DNA of 7,018 bases from positions 1 through 7,018 of the forward strand of contig JAIOYD010000079.1 of NCBI GenBank assembly GCA_021741285.1, written 5' to 3'. Of the stretch, positions 1-6,630 are shown piece after piece. The position numbers and the translations under genes were made by a program. Numbering within the stretch: position 1 is the stretch's first letter; each line of letters starts with the position of its first letter. Source of the DNA: Rickettsiaceae bacterium (GTDB lineage Bacteria; Pseudomonadota; Alphaproteobacteria; Rickettsiales; Rickettsiaceae). The notes under the pieces are model-generated. The model searched no databases, had not been told where the DNA came from, and saw only the letters and a list, made by a program, of their open reading frames with translations.

Positions 1-72
1 CGTTGTGCGCTTGATTCCCGTCAATCTGCGAAACTCTTCTTGGGCTTCACACTTTATTTGTTCAAACCTCAT
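1..72 (-). CDS. IS5-type transposase, N-terminal 24 residues (partial at window edge)
   Basis: Reading the minus strand from ATG at 72-70 gives 24 residues beginning MRFEQIKCEAQEEF and continuing RRLTGIKRTT up to the window edge. The 'EEFRRLTGxKxxT' pattern is typical of the N-terminal helix-turn-helix segment of IS5-type transposases of the DDE_Tnp_4 group; this is recognition from memory. The catalytic DDE residues lie outside the window, so I cannot tell whether the gene is intact. The start is supported by an AAGGA ribosome binding site (minus strand, 83-79) six nt upstream. It sits just inside the inverted repeat ending at 132. A 5-bp hairpin in the leader would partly cover the AAGGA and might lower transposase translation, which is inference. 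Confidence 0.72.
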   Translation of the reverse strand, partial: MRFEQIKCEAQEEFRRLTGIKRTT

Positions 73-132
73 CTAATATCCTTGCTTTAAAAGCAACCAG
101 TTTAATCAATCCCTGCGGTTATGCAAGAGGTC
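1..132 (-). mobile_element. IS5-type insertion sequence, 5' end only (rest lies beyond the window)
   Basis: On the minus strand the MFS reading frame is interrupted after ...TTAATA by GACCTCTTGCATAACC (132 down to 117). This is followed about 45 nt later by the start codon of a transposase gene, and I read it as the left terminal inverted repeat of an insertion sequence. A TA dinucleotide (133-134) sits at the junction, compatible with insertion at TA or TNA. The first eight bases of the repeat, GACCTCTT, also begin the small element at 6631-6769. The leader holds a palindrome (82-96, TTGCTTT-A-AAAGCAA) that touches the ribosome binding site. The element points the same way as the gene it broke, so transcripts from that gene would enter the transposase. 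The family call rests on the transposase N-terminus; the other end is not visible. Confidence 0.75.
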
Positions 133-411
133 TATTAAAGCAGCCAGTCCGCACAACACAGCAAATACAAAAATAATGCGCCGAGCACTAAATCGATCTA
201 GTAAAATTGCAACTGGGATTTGCATCACGGAATATCCATAATAATAAAATGCTGCAAGCATCCCAAAATGGCTAGCATCTATAGAAAATTGATCCATGAT
301 TTGGTTCATCATCAAACCGGGCCAAAGACGTAAAATAAACTGATAAGCAAAAAAAAGTAACGGAAAAAGCCACATAAAAAATGGCAAGTATTTATGTCTT
401 AGAGTAAGCAT
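106..411 (-). pseudogene. MFS transporter, N-terminal fragment truncated by an insertion sequence
   Basis: The remaining protein is 101 residues against about 400 or more for a 12-helix major facilitator transporter. Visible parts are a hydrophobic helix at about residues 10-30, a second at 45-66 (containing YYYGYSVMQIP), a loop with LLDRFSARR (71-78) that resembles MFS motif A between helices 2 and 3, and the start of helix 3. Residues 1-93 are native; the last eight (DLLHNRRD) are read from the inserted IS, which supplies the stop. I choose ATG at 411-409 over GTG at 417-415 because GAGG (420-417) then lies 5 nt upstream. With under a quarter of the fold left, transport function is almost certainly lost. 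The substrate cannot be told. The N-terminus resembles rickettsial MFS proteins. Confidence 0.82.
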
Positions 412-477
412 ATGCACCTCATTGTAGGAATGAACTTAAAAATTAGACTAGTAATAAAAAATGAGCGTGAGAATATG

Positions 478-495
478 TATCGGCCTTAGCCGATA
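478..495. repeat. Perfect 7-bp inverted repeat (hairpin) in the intergenic region
   Basis: TATCGGC and GCCGATA flank the four-base spacer CTTA. It lies 67 bp upstream of the broken MFS gene and 137 bp beyond the cysQ stop. It stands out from its AT-rich surroundings by its GC core. Neither strand has a T-tract directly after the stem, so it is not a standard intrinsic terminator. On the minus strand a run of six T starts 16 nt later. It could be an operator, a weak terminator or a leader hairpin; the sequence does not decide. Confidence 0.5.
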
Positions 496-610
496 ATAAT
501 AAGAGAAATAATAGTGATGTTAAAACGGTTGTAGTACATCGAATTATTTAAACACATTTATAAGTTTAGGTTACAAAACCACTTTCATTGGTGCACAGTT
601 CGTTCACAAG

Positions 611-631
611 GTCAATAAGTACTTAATTGAC
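611..631. repeat. Near-perfect palindrome adjoining the cysQ stop codon
   Basis: GTCAAT and ATTGAC flank AAGTACTT plus one extra A, giving ten paired positions per arm with a single bulged base and no real loop. It begins at the base directly after the cysQ stop. As RNA it would need to open its centre to form a loop, and there is no T-tract, so a terminator role is doubtful. The rest of 412-631 shows no gene on either strand. Confidence 0.4.
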
Positions 632-1399
632 TTAAGTCCAATTAGAACTATCTGACCATTTCTTATTTGCTGCGATAAAATAGGGATTTTTAAAACCCTC
701 TTTTGCATAGCTCATCTCTTTACCAACTAATGTACAAATTCTTCCTCCAGCAGCCTTAACCAGAGCGTGGCCAGCGGCAGTATCCCATTCCATAGTTGGG
801 CCAAATTTAGGGTAAACATCCCCTGCTCCTTCAGCGATCATGCATAACTTAACAGAACTTGGCACTGCAATAATTTCAGAAAACTCATTTTCTTTTAAAT
901 AATTTTTGGTTTCAGAGTTAAAGTTATGGGAACTAACCACAGCTATAAATCCATCTTGTTTATGCGGATTGTTGCCAACAATTTGACCATTCTCTTGTAT
1001 ACAAAGGTTCATGTTCTCGTCAGTAAAATAAAGCCGATCCTTGGCTGGAAGATAAACAAAACCAAACGTTGGTATTTTATTATCTATCATCGCTATATTT
1101 ACAGTAAAACTATCATTATTTTTGATAAAACTTCTCGTTCCATCAATTGGATCAATAAGCCAAAATTGCTTTTTATCCGTTATATCAACTAATGGCCTCT
1201 CTTCACAAATAACAGGTATAGAGGGCATAATTTCCTGTAACCTAGTGAATATATAATCACTAATTTGTATATCCGCATTAGTCACAGGAGAGCTATCTTT
1301 TTTAGTTTTTATTTCAAGACCACACTCTCTAGTTTCAATAGCAATTTTACCAGCTACTATTATTATTTCTTTTACCGCTTGAATAAGCATCTTGTCCAT
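632..1399 (-). CDS. cysQ: 3'(2'),5'-bisphosphate nucleotidase, CysQ/inositol monophosphatase family
   Basis: A complete 255-residue protein of the Mg-dependent, Li-sensitive phosphatase superfamily. CysQ members remove the 3'-phosphate of PAP (adenosine 3',5'-bisphosphate), which arises in sulfate assimilation, 4'-phosphopantetheine transfer and RNA decay; related members act on inositol phosphates. Visible motifs are D35-S-S-P-V-T-N-A-D43, the acidic EE at 66-67, the metal-binding DPIDGT at 83-88, the CysQ-like stretch SSVKLCMIAEG (181-191) and EWDTAAGHAL (204-213), where D206 is the expected metal ligand. Length is normal. The start is not certain: ATG at 1399 has no clear ribosome binding site, while Met4 (ATG at 1390) has GGA four nt upstream. 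The gene lies 80 bp after folD on the same strand. In an intracellular bacterium without sulfate assimilation, PAP released by acyl-carrier-protein activation is a likely substrate; that is inference. Confidence 0.9.
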   Translation of the reverse strand: MDKMLIQAVKEIIIVAGKIAIETRECGLEIKTKKDSSPVTNADIQISDYIFTRLQEIMPSIPVICEERPLVDITDKKQFWLIDPIDGTRSFIKNNDSFTVNIAMIDNKIPTFGFVYLPAKDRLYFTDENMNLCIQENGQIVGNNPHKQDGFIAVVSSHNFNSETKNYLKENEFSEIIAVPSSVKLCMIAEGAGDVYPKFGPTMEWDTAAGHALVKAAGGRICTLVGKEMSYAKEGFKNPYFIAANKKWSDSSNWT

Positions 1400-1479
1400 T
1401 TTGCATACGCTATTTTGTTATTCCATCAAAAGTTATACTCTTTACAACTATGGTATAGCTTTAGGGAAGGAGGAATTAT

Positions 1480-2349
1480 TTATCTATGTTTTAAACTAGC
1501 CATATATGTATTAACTAGCAAATAGGCTACTGTCATGGGCCCCACTCCACCCGGAACCGGTGTAATATACTTTACATGATCTTTTACGCTTTGAAAATCT
1601 ACATCACCTACCATCGTGCATTTATTATCCAAGACTAAGCGATTAATCCCTACATCTATCACCACAGCATTCGAATTAAAATACTCTTTCGTAAGGAATT
1701 TAGGTCTACCAATTGCTGATACTACAATGTCCGCTCTGGATGTAATAGATGCCAAATCTATAGTTTTTGAATGACAAATCATGACACTACAATCTTCCTT
1801 AAGAAGTAAAGCTGCAAGGGGGCGGCCAACAATATTTGATCTACCAATCACTACGACATTTTTGCCAGCTAAATCACCTACGCAAGACTTGATTAATGCA
1901 AGACAACCTCTTGCGGTACATGGCACAAAACCATTCTCGAATGGACTATACAATAACCCTATATTTATTGGATGAAATCCGTCTACATCTTTGTCTGGAT
2001 GCACAGCCATTATTACTTTTGCTTTGTCGATATGATTGGGTAATGGAAGCTGGATAATAATTCCAGAAATTTCTGGATCATTGTTTAGCTGACTAACCTC
2101 ACTTAACAGCACTTTTTCAGGCAAATCACTATCAAATTGTTTGAGCTCAGTCAGTATACCAATTCTTAAAGCCGCCTTAATTTTATTTTGAACGTATATT
2201 GTACTAGCGGGATCATCTCCAACTAATATTATAGCAAGTTTAGCTGGCCTAAATCCTTGCTGCTTGTCATTCTCAATTTTGGCTTTTAAATCCGCGAGAA
2301 TTATTTCGCTAATTTCTTTACCATCTATTATAATAGCTTCTTTTATCAC
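1480..2349 (-). CDS. folD: Bifunctional methylenetetrahydrofolate dehydrogenase/methenyltetrahydrofolate cyclohydrolase
   Basis: A complete 289-residue FolD, a cytosolic homodimer in this family. It interconverts 5,10-methylene-THF, 5,10-methenyl-THF and 10-formyl-THF using NADP, supplying formyl groups for initiator Met-tRNA and purines. The N-terminal catalytic domain shows YVQNK with Y52 and catalytic K56, GIIIQLPLP with Q100, and DKDVDGFHP with D123, matching the E. coli trio K54/Q98/D121. The Rossmann part shows GRSNIVGRP (169-177), ICHSKT (191-196), VVSAIGRP (209-216) and IDVGINR (231-237), ending in [10 protein letters not shown] (264-273). The usual PCTP appears as PCTA (143-146), which I recall in rickettsial homologues. 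The start codon is GTG; there is no in-frame ATG nearby and no strong ribosome binding site, so translation may be modest. The gene lies 118 bp downstream of murA and 80 bp upstream of cysQ. Confidence 0.95.
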   Translation of the reverse strand: MIKEAIIIDGKEISEIILADLKAKIENDKQQGFRPAKLAIILVGDDPASTIYVQNKIKAALRIGILTELKQFDSDLPEKVLLSEVSQLNNDPEISGIIIQLPLPNHIDKAKVIMAVHPDKDVDGFHPINIGLLYSPFENGFVPCTARGCLALIKSCVGDLAGKNVVVIGRSNIVGRPLAALLLKEDCSVMICHSKTIDLASITSRADIVVSAIGRPKFLTKEYFNSNAVVIDVGINRLVLDNKCTMVGDVDFQSVKDHVKYITPVPGGVGPMTVAYLLVNTYMASLKHR

Positions 2350-2372
2350 GGATTTTACTTTTATTAATTAGC

Positions 2373-2401
2373 ATTATCTAATAAGCATGTTTTAGAATCA
2401 C
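2373..2401 (-). promoter_or_regulatory. Weak candidate promoter for folD
   Basis: On the minus strand GATAAT (2378-2373, one mismatch to TATAAT) lies 17 nt after GTGATT (2401-2396, a poor -35). Transcription would start about 15-20 nt before the folD GTG codon. The -10 also falls within TTAG-N6-CTAA, a small inverted repeat. AT-rich DNA yields such matches by chance. The rest of the murA-folD gap (2350-2467) shows no gene and no convincing terminator. Confidence 0.25.
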
Positions 2402-2467
2402 TTTTTAGTTACCACTCCCCTCTTACTATAATGATCTCTGCGCTTAATGGTACCCTGTAGTTGCTTT

Positions 2468-3748
2468 CTATACAGAATCTCCGGTAACTCTAATAATATC
2501 TGCTCCACAATTCATAAGTTTTTTTTCCAAAGATTGATACCCCCTATCCAAGTGATAGACTCTTCTCACTTTTGTTTCCCCATAAGCGCAAAGCCCAGAT
2601 ATAACAAGAGAAACTGATGCTCGCAAGTCGCTAGCCATCACTTCTGCTCCGGTCAATTCCTTTACACCATGAACTATAGAGTTATTTCCATTAATTATAA
2701 TATTTGCTCCCATTCTACACAACTCAGGTGCATGCATAAATCTATTCTCAAAGATATTCTCAGAAATAATAGATACTCCATCAGAAAGTGTCATAAAGCT
2801 CATAAACTGAGCCTGAAGATCAGTAGCAAACCCTGGGTAAGGCTGAGTAGAAATATTCACTGGCTTAATTACTCCTTTATGACTAATGCGAATATAATCT
2901 TGCCCACATTCTATCATAGAGCCAGCTTCTTTCATTCGCTCAGCAAGATTTTCTATTATATCATAATTAATTCCTCTAAGTATAACATCGCCACGAGTTG
3001 CTGCAACCGCTAACATATAAGTACCAGCTTCAATTCTATCGGGAATTACTCGATGAGTTGCTCCATGTAACTTTTTCTTACCAACAATTCGAAGCTCACT
3101 GGAGCCAATACCTTCTATTTCTGCTCCCATTTTTACGAGGCAATGACACAAATCTGAAATCTCCGGTTCTTTGGCGCAATTTAAGAAATATGATTCTCCT
3201 TCTGCAAGAACAGCAGATAGTATGGCATTAATAGTAGCTCCAACAGACGGCTTAATAAAAGCAAAATGACATCCTTGCAGCTTACCAGCACAACTAGCAT
3301 GAATATATCCATCCTTAATTTTTATCCTCGCCCCGAGCGCTTCCATAACAGCAATATGCAAATCAACTTGTCTTGCACCAATGGCACAGCCACCGGGTAG
3401 AGATACTTTAGCTTTACCAAATCTTGCTAAAAGTGGGCCAAGAACCCAAATTGACGCCCTCATCTTACGAACGATGTCATAAGGAGCTGTATAATCCCGT
3501 ATATTAGAAGAAGATAAATTTAAAGAGTAACTATCATCCTCTGAATCAATAAAGCTGATAATAGAGCCATGATTTTCCAATAAAGCCTTCATAGTAGCTA
3601 TATCCGACAGCTTTGGTACGCGAGTTAGTTGTAAAATATCCTCTGTCAACAAAGATGCCGCCATAATTGGCAGAGAGGCATTTTTAGAGCCACTAACATT
3701 TATTTCACCAATAAGAGGTTTTCCACCTTTTATTAAAATACTATCCAT
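2468..3748 (-). CDS. murA: UDP-N-acetylglucosamine 1-carboxyvinyltransferase (MurA)
   Basis: A complete 426-residue MurA, a cytosolic enzyme that transfers enolpyruvate from PEP to UDP-GlcNAc in the first committed step of peptidoglycan synthesis. It has the expected two-domain length. Visible residues are SGSKN with K22/N23, RKMRAS (94-99), the active-site loop [11 protein letters not shown] (116-126) with catalytic C121, PDRIEAG (236-242), ATDLQAQF (308-315) with D310 matching the E. coli general base D305, SDLRAS (373-378) and DRGYQ (401-405). The Cys at 121 is the residue alkylated by fosfomycin; lineages with Asp there are resistant. ATG is preceded by AAGG (3759-3756) seven nt upstream, a good ribosome binding site. 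The gene follows rpsA after a 186-bp structured spacer and probably has its own transcription or depends on read-through. Its presence implies at least some cell-wall precursor synthesis. Confidence 0.96.
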   Translation of the reverse strand: MDSILIKGGKPLIGEINVSGSKNASLPIMAASLLTEDILQLTRVPKLSDIATMKALLENHGSIISFIDSEDDSYSLNLSSSNIRDYTAPYDIVRKMRASIWVLGPLLARFGKAKVSLPGGCAIGARQVDLHIAVMEALGARIKIKDGYIHASCAGKLQGCHFAFIKPSVGATINAILSAVLAEGESYFLNCAKEPEISDLCHCLVKMGAEIEGIGSSELRIVGKKKLHGATHRVIPDRIEAGTYMLAVAATRGDVILRGINYDIIENLAERMKEAGSMIECGQDYIRISHKGVIKPVNISTQPYPGFATDLQAQFMSFMTLSDGVSIISENIFENRFMHAPELCRMGANIIINGNNSIVHGVKELTGAEVMASDLRASVSLVISGLCAYGETKVRRVYHLDRGYQSLEKKLMNCGADIIRVTGDSV

Positions 3749-3780
3749 ACTAAAACCTTAATTTTTACCGCAATTATGAG

Positions 3781-3823
3781 AGAGTACCCCACAGCAGTTG
3801 CTCTGGCAGGGCAAAACTACTCT
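3781..3823 (-). other. RNA hairpin candidate in the murA leader (rpsA-murA spacer)
   Basis: In the minus-strand RNA an outer six-base stem AGAGUA/UACUCU (3823-3818 with 3786-3781) encloses an inner stem CCAGAG/CUGUGG (3806-3801 with 3794-3789, one mismatch) with loop CAACUG. It ends 32 nt before the murA start codon and is GC-richer than the surrounding DNA. It could be a leader structure of murA, part of a dispersed palindromic repeat, or a small RNA. I do not recognise a known riboswitch or Rfam family in it. Confidence 0.45.
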
Positions 3824-3868
3824 TCGCCATTACTACCATGTAGGTTTTTTAAGACTCAAAATGTAGAT

Positions 3869-3914
3869 GGGGGATACCTTCGAAAGACACAACAGCCTTT
3901 GATGGTATTCCCCC
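3869..3914 (-). terminator. Long stem-loop after rpsA, possible terminator or 3'-end stabiliser
   Basis: It starts 20 nt after the rpsA stop. In the minus-strand RNA GGGGG-A-AUACC pairs with GGUAUCCCCC (ten pairs, one bulged A), and the stem continues inward with about seven more pairs interrupted by two single mismatches, leaving an 8-nt loop. One inner pair is G-U on the minus strand but C-A on the plus strand, which favours a structure in the rpsA transcript. The bases after the stem (AUCUACAUUUUGAG) are only partly U-rich, so it is not a textbook intrinsic terminator. Partial termination or protection of the rpsA 3' end is likely. Confidence 0.55.
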
Positions 3915-3934
3915 TGATATTTTGCAATTATAGT

Positions 3935-5656
3935 TTATTTTTTGTCTTCCTTTTCTCCAAGGGCAGCACCTAAAATATCACCAAGACTTGCTCCACTATC
4001 AGTAGAACCGTATTCTTTAATCGCTTTATCACGCTCATCAATTTCCAAAGCCTTAATTGATAAATTTAACCTACCGCCATTTTTTTCAATAGCGATAATC
4101 TTAGCATCAATCCTATCACCTTGGGCAAATCTTTCTGGTTTTTGCTCAGATCTTTCAGCAGAAAGCTCGGTTTTCTTAATAAAACCAGTAGCATTTTCCT
4201 CAACTCTTACTTCTACACCGTCATTGTTTGTACTTATTACTACGCAAGTTACAACCATATTCTTTTTGTAAACTTCGACAACAACTGCTTGATCCGGTTC
4301 TTCTGTAAGCTGCTTAATACCGAGTGCTACTCTATCTTTCTCTATGTCTATATTAAGAACCTTACACTCAACTTCATCACCTTTATTATAGCTCTTTAAT
4401 AACTCTACTCCGTCATTTTCCCAACTAATGTCAGATTCATGAATCATTCCATCTGTGTTCTCATCCAAAGCAACGAACATACCAAAATCAGTAATATTCC
4501 TAATTGGAGCTTTAATAATACTGCCAACAGGATTTTGTTCTGCAAATTTAACCAGGGGATTATTCTGACATTTTTTAATACTTAAAGAAATTCTATGTCT
4601 TTCAGTATCAACATCCAGAATGACAAACTCAACTTCTTGGCCTATATTCAATAATTTTTTAGGATTTTGACTTGACTTACCCCAAGCAATTTCAGAAGAA
4701 TGAACTAGTCCTTCAATACCATCTTTAAGTTCAATAAATACACCGTAATCAGCAATGTTAGTAATTTTACCGGACATAACTTTGCCAATTGGAAACTCTT
4801 CAGTAATATTTTCCCATGGATTTGCATCTAGCTGCTTCATACCAAGAGAAATCCTCTTGGTCTCTTCATTGAACTTAATAACCATAACTTTTACATCTTG
4901 GCCAAAACTTAGCACCTCAGAAGGATGGTTAATTCTGCTCCAAGAAATATCTGTTACGTGTAACAATCCATCCACACTTCCAAGATCCACGAATGCGCCG
5001 TAGTCAGTAATATTTTTAACAACTCCATCAAGAACATCACCCTCTTTAATATGAGCAAGCATTACTTCTCTCGCTTCAGATCTTGACTCTTCAAGAATAG
5101 CTTTTCTTGAAACCACAATATTACCAAGCTTTCTATCCATTTTAAGAATCTGGAAAGGCTGCGGTATATTCATAAAAACTGTTGGATCTTTGATTGGCCT
5201 TACATCTGCTTGGCTACCAGGTAAGAACGCAATAACTCCGTCTAAATTCACTGTAAAGCCGCCTTTAACCCTACCAAATATGGTGCCAGTAATGTTTTCT
5301 GCTTTTTCAAATTTTCTTTCAAGCTTAATCCATGACTCTTCATGAATTGCTTTTTCACGACTAAGGACAGTTCCTCTTCTACCTTCAACTTTTTCTACAT
5401 ATACATCAACGATGTCTCCAACTTTAGGAAGCTCTTGTCCCTTTATTAATTGAAATTCACTAACAGCAATTCTGCCTTCATTTTTTAGTCCTACATCAAC
5501 AACAATCACTTCGGAAGTAGTTTCTACTACCTGGCCTTTTACTACGGAACCTTCTTTTACGTGTGAAGTAGTTACAGTTTCAAGTAATTTTGCAAAATCT
5601 TCGTCTGAAGGGTTAACATTTTCAAGCTGAGGAACAAATCTTTTTTTTGTGGTCAT
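3935..5656 (-). CDS. rpsA: 30S ribosomal protein S1
   Basis: A complete 573-residue S1, the mRNA-binding protein of the small ribosomal subunit that helps unwind and dock mRNAs lacking strong Shine-Dalgarno sequences. Six S1 (OB-fold) domains can be followed: roughly 34-101, 119-185, 205-274, 291-362, 377-448 and 464-537. Repeated signatures include [24 protein letters not shown] (as shorter pieces: [10 protein letters not shown] at 216-225, HVTDISW at 233-239), [10 protein letters not shown] (301-310), [10 protein letters not shown] (388-397) and 'RISLGMKQL'-type domain ends. The first two domains are the more divergent ones that normally bind S2 and the ribosome. The length fits alphaproteobacterial S1. 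ATG at 5656 has no recognisable ribosome binding site, as in enterobacterial rpsA, where translation is autoregulated. An A8 run occupies codons 3-6. The gene lies 86 bp after cmk, the common cmk-rpsA order. Confidence 0.97.
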   Translation of the reverse strand: MTTKKRFVPQLENVNPSDEDFAKLLETVTTSHVKEGSVVKGQVVETTSEVIVVDVGLKNEGRIAVSEFQLIKGQELPKVGDIVDVYVEKVEGRRGTVLSREKAIHEESWIKLERKFEKAENITGTIFGRVKGGFTVNLDGVIAFLPGSQADVRPIKDPTVFMNIPQPFQILKMDRKLGNIVVSRKAILEESRSEAREVMLAHIKEGDVLDGVVKNITDYGAFVDLGSVDGLLHVTDISWSRINHPSEVLSFGQDVKVMVIKFNEETKRISLGMKQLDANPWENITEEFPIGKVMSGKITNIADYGVFIELKDGIEGLVHSSEIAWGKSSQNPKKLLNIGQEVEFVILDVDTERHRISLSIKKCQNNPLVKFAEQNPVGSIIKAPIRNITDFGMFVALDENTDGMIHESDISWENDGVELLKSYNKGDEVECKVLNIDIEKDRVALGIKQLTEEPDQAVVVEVYKKNMVVTCVVISTNNDGVEVRVEENATGFIKKTELSAERSEQKPERFAQGDRIDAKIIAIEKNGGRLNLSIKALEIDERDKAIKEYGSTDSGASLGDILGAALGEKEDKK

Positions 5657-5742
5657 AACAATTCATATTTCATGACTAAATAAATGCCAAATTTAGCCAA
5701 GTTTTAAGTTAATAAAATAAAGTAAATCAAAGGCACTTAAAC
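5657..5742 (-). promoter_or_regulatory. rpsA leader without a Shine-Dalgarno sequence
   Basis: The 86 nt between the cmk stop and the rpsA ATG are AT-rich. The 20 nt before the ATG (minus strand ...ATATGAATTGTT) contain no GGAG, AGGA or GAGG. The leader carries a short repeat TTGGC...TTGGC and a possible weak hairpin CTAAAT/ATTTAG (about 5696-5676). Enterobacterial rpsA is likewise translated without a strong Shine-Dalgarno and is repressed by its own product; whether that applies here is inference. Confidence 0.35.
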
Positions 5743-6405
5743 TTATGATGACTTACTAACAATATCTTTTATTCTTTGGATTACTTGATCTGCGGTAAGA
5801 TTAGTTGTGTCAATAATATAAGCATCACTTGCTGGTATCAAAGGCGCTATTGAGCGCGACATATCTCGCTCATCTCTACTTTTCAATAAATCCAAAACGT
5901 CGCTGAGTATACAATCTTTTCCAGCATCGCGCAACTGTTTATATCTACGCACTGCCCGGACTTCTGCAGACGCAGTAATAAAGATTTTTAGGTCTGCATT
6001 TGGAGCAATAATTGTTCCCACGTCTCGCCCCTCCATAATTATTCTAGGAGTTATTTGAATTAGTTTTTTTAAGTAAATACCTAAATTTTGCCTAACCTCT
6101 GGCAATATCGATAGCTTCGAAGCAAACTCCCCTATTATCTCAAGATTAAGATCTACACCCTTAGTTCTTGAAATAAGATCTACATTTCGTGATAACTCTA
6201 TAATTGTTTGCTCCTCTTCTGCACGGATATTTTCTTGTAAACATATATATGCAAGCCCTCTATAAACAATACTAGACGCAACATAAATCAATGTAAATTC
6301 TTCTGCCAACAAATGGGCTATGTGCCCTTTGCCTGAAGCACCAGGACCATCTAGCGCAATGACAAAATTCAAGTTATTATTGTATGCCTTATCTAACAAA
6401 TTCAT
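5743..6405 (-). CDS. cmk: (d)CMP kinase (cytidylate kinase)
   Basis: A complete 220-residue cytidylate kinase, cytosolic, which phosphorylates CMP and dCMP with ATP and recycles cytidine nucleotides from RNA turnover. Visible motifs are the P-loop DGPGASGKG (19-27), SSIVYRGLA (44-52) with the conserved YR of the family, MEGRDVGTII (124-133), LKIFITA (139-145), the lid-region RAVRRYKQL (150-158) and RDERDMSRSIAPLIPASDA (177-195). The residue after GKG is His28 (codon 6324-6322), where the family usually has Thr (GKGT) contacting the phosphate/Mg site. All other signatures remain, so the enzyme is probably active. The N-terminus has the right length for this start. The ATG overlaps the stop of a four-codon ORF as ATGA and has no good ribosome binding site of its own. 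rpsA follows after 86 bp. Confidence 0.94.
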   Translation of the reverse strand: MNLLDKAYNNNLNFVIALDGPGASGKGHIAHLLAEEFTLIYVASSIVYRGLAYICLQENIRAEEEQTIIELSRNVDLISRTKGVDLNLEIIGEFASKLSILPEVRQNLGIYLKKLIQITPRIIMEGRDVGTIIAPNADLKIFITASAEVRAVRRYKQLRDAGKDCILSDVLDLLKSRDERDMSRSIAPLIPASDAYIIDTTNLTADQVIQRIKDIVSKSS

Positions 6406-6416
6406 CTAATTACCAT
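6402..6416 (-). other. Four-codon upstream ORF overlapping the cmk start
   Basis: On the minus strand AGGA (6425-6422) lies five nt before ATG at 6416-6414, which reads Met-Val-Ile-Arg-stop. The TGA stop (6404-6402) overlaps the cmk ATG (6405-6403) as ATGA. Ribosomes loaded at the AGGA could translate this mini-ORF and restart on cmk, which otherwise lacks a clear ribosome binding site. The geometry is seen directly; the coupling is inference. Alternatively the AGGA serves cmk itself at a long 16-nt spacing. Confidence 0.35.
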
Positions 6417-6514
6417 ATTTTTCCTATGTTTTTATGACGTTTTTTATCTTTTAGCAAATTAAATTCTTGAAGTTTTATAAAATTAAGAGTAAAAAAACGG
6501 GATCTATATAGTTG

Positions 6515-6545
6515 TTCACTGACTGTGTAAGAAACACTTTATAAT
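6515..6545 (+). promoter_or_regulatory. Candidate promoter of the tRNA-Val gene
   Basis: A perfect TATAAT (6540-6545) lies on the plus strand five nt before the first base of the tRNA. The best -35 is TTCACT (6515-6520, four of six matches to TTGACA) at a long 19-nt spacing. With normal -10 to start spacing, transcription would begin at or within a base or two of the tRNA 5' end. The remainder of 6406-6550 must also hold the divergent cmk promoter, which I cannot place with confidence. Confidence 0.5.
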
Positions 6546-6550
6546 ATTAA

Positions 6551-6627
6551 GGGCGATTAGCTCAGTTGGTTAGAGCGCTACGTTGACATCGTAGAGGTCG
6601 GAAGTTCGAATCTTCTATCGCCCACCA
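6551..6627 (+). tRNA. tRNA-Val, anticodon GAC, with encoded CCA
   Basis: The cloverleaf is complete. The acceptor stem is GGGCGAT (6551-6557) with ATCGCCC (6617-6623), and the D-arm is GCTC/GAGC. The anticodon stem CTACG/CGTAG encloses loop TTGACAT with anticodon GAC at 6585-6587. The variable loop is AGGTC, and the T-arm GGAAG-TTCGAAT-CTTCT has one G-U pair. The discriminator is A6624 and CCA occupies 6625-6627. GAC reads the valine codons GUC and GUU. It is transcribed away from cmk. No intrinsic terminator follows; a MITE-like element starts three nt after the CCA. Confidence 0.96.
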
Positions 6628-6630
6628 TTA

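Noticed and set aside
412..631. Possible small RNA or gene between cysQ and the MFS fragment
   Set aside because: No ORF with a ribosome site and no promoter that I could defend; only two palindromes are supported.
1265..1525. 86-codon plus-strand ORF, with AGGAGG-like bases at about 1466-1473
   Set aside because: It is antisense to cysQ and folD ends with an AT-rich composition bias. The purine run lies inside the ORF near its end, and the ATG that follows it is stopped after two codons.
3776..3973. 65-codon plus-strand ORF across the rpsA-murA spacer
   Set aside because: It has no ribosome binding site, runs antisense into the end of rpsA, and its bases are explained by two RNA hairpins. 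The residue pattern does not look like a protein I recognise.
3942..4271. 109-codon plus-strand ORF antisense to rpsA
   Set aside because: It mirrors the rpsA coding sequence, has no homology I recognise and no ribosome binding site; rpsA is clearly the real gene.
632..6405. A new operon-encoded system made of cmk, rpsA, murA, folD and cysQ
   Set aside because: All five are standard housekeeping enzymes or ribosomal proteins with recognisable motifs, separated by gaps of about 80 to 190 bp; common orientation alone does not support a joint new function.
6551..6627. tRNA-Val as an attachment site for an integrated element
   Set aside because: I see no repeat of the tRNA 3' end downstream within the window and no integrase gene. 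The neighbouring elements look like TA-targeting transposons.
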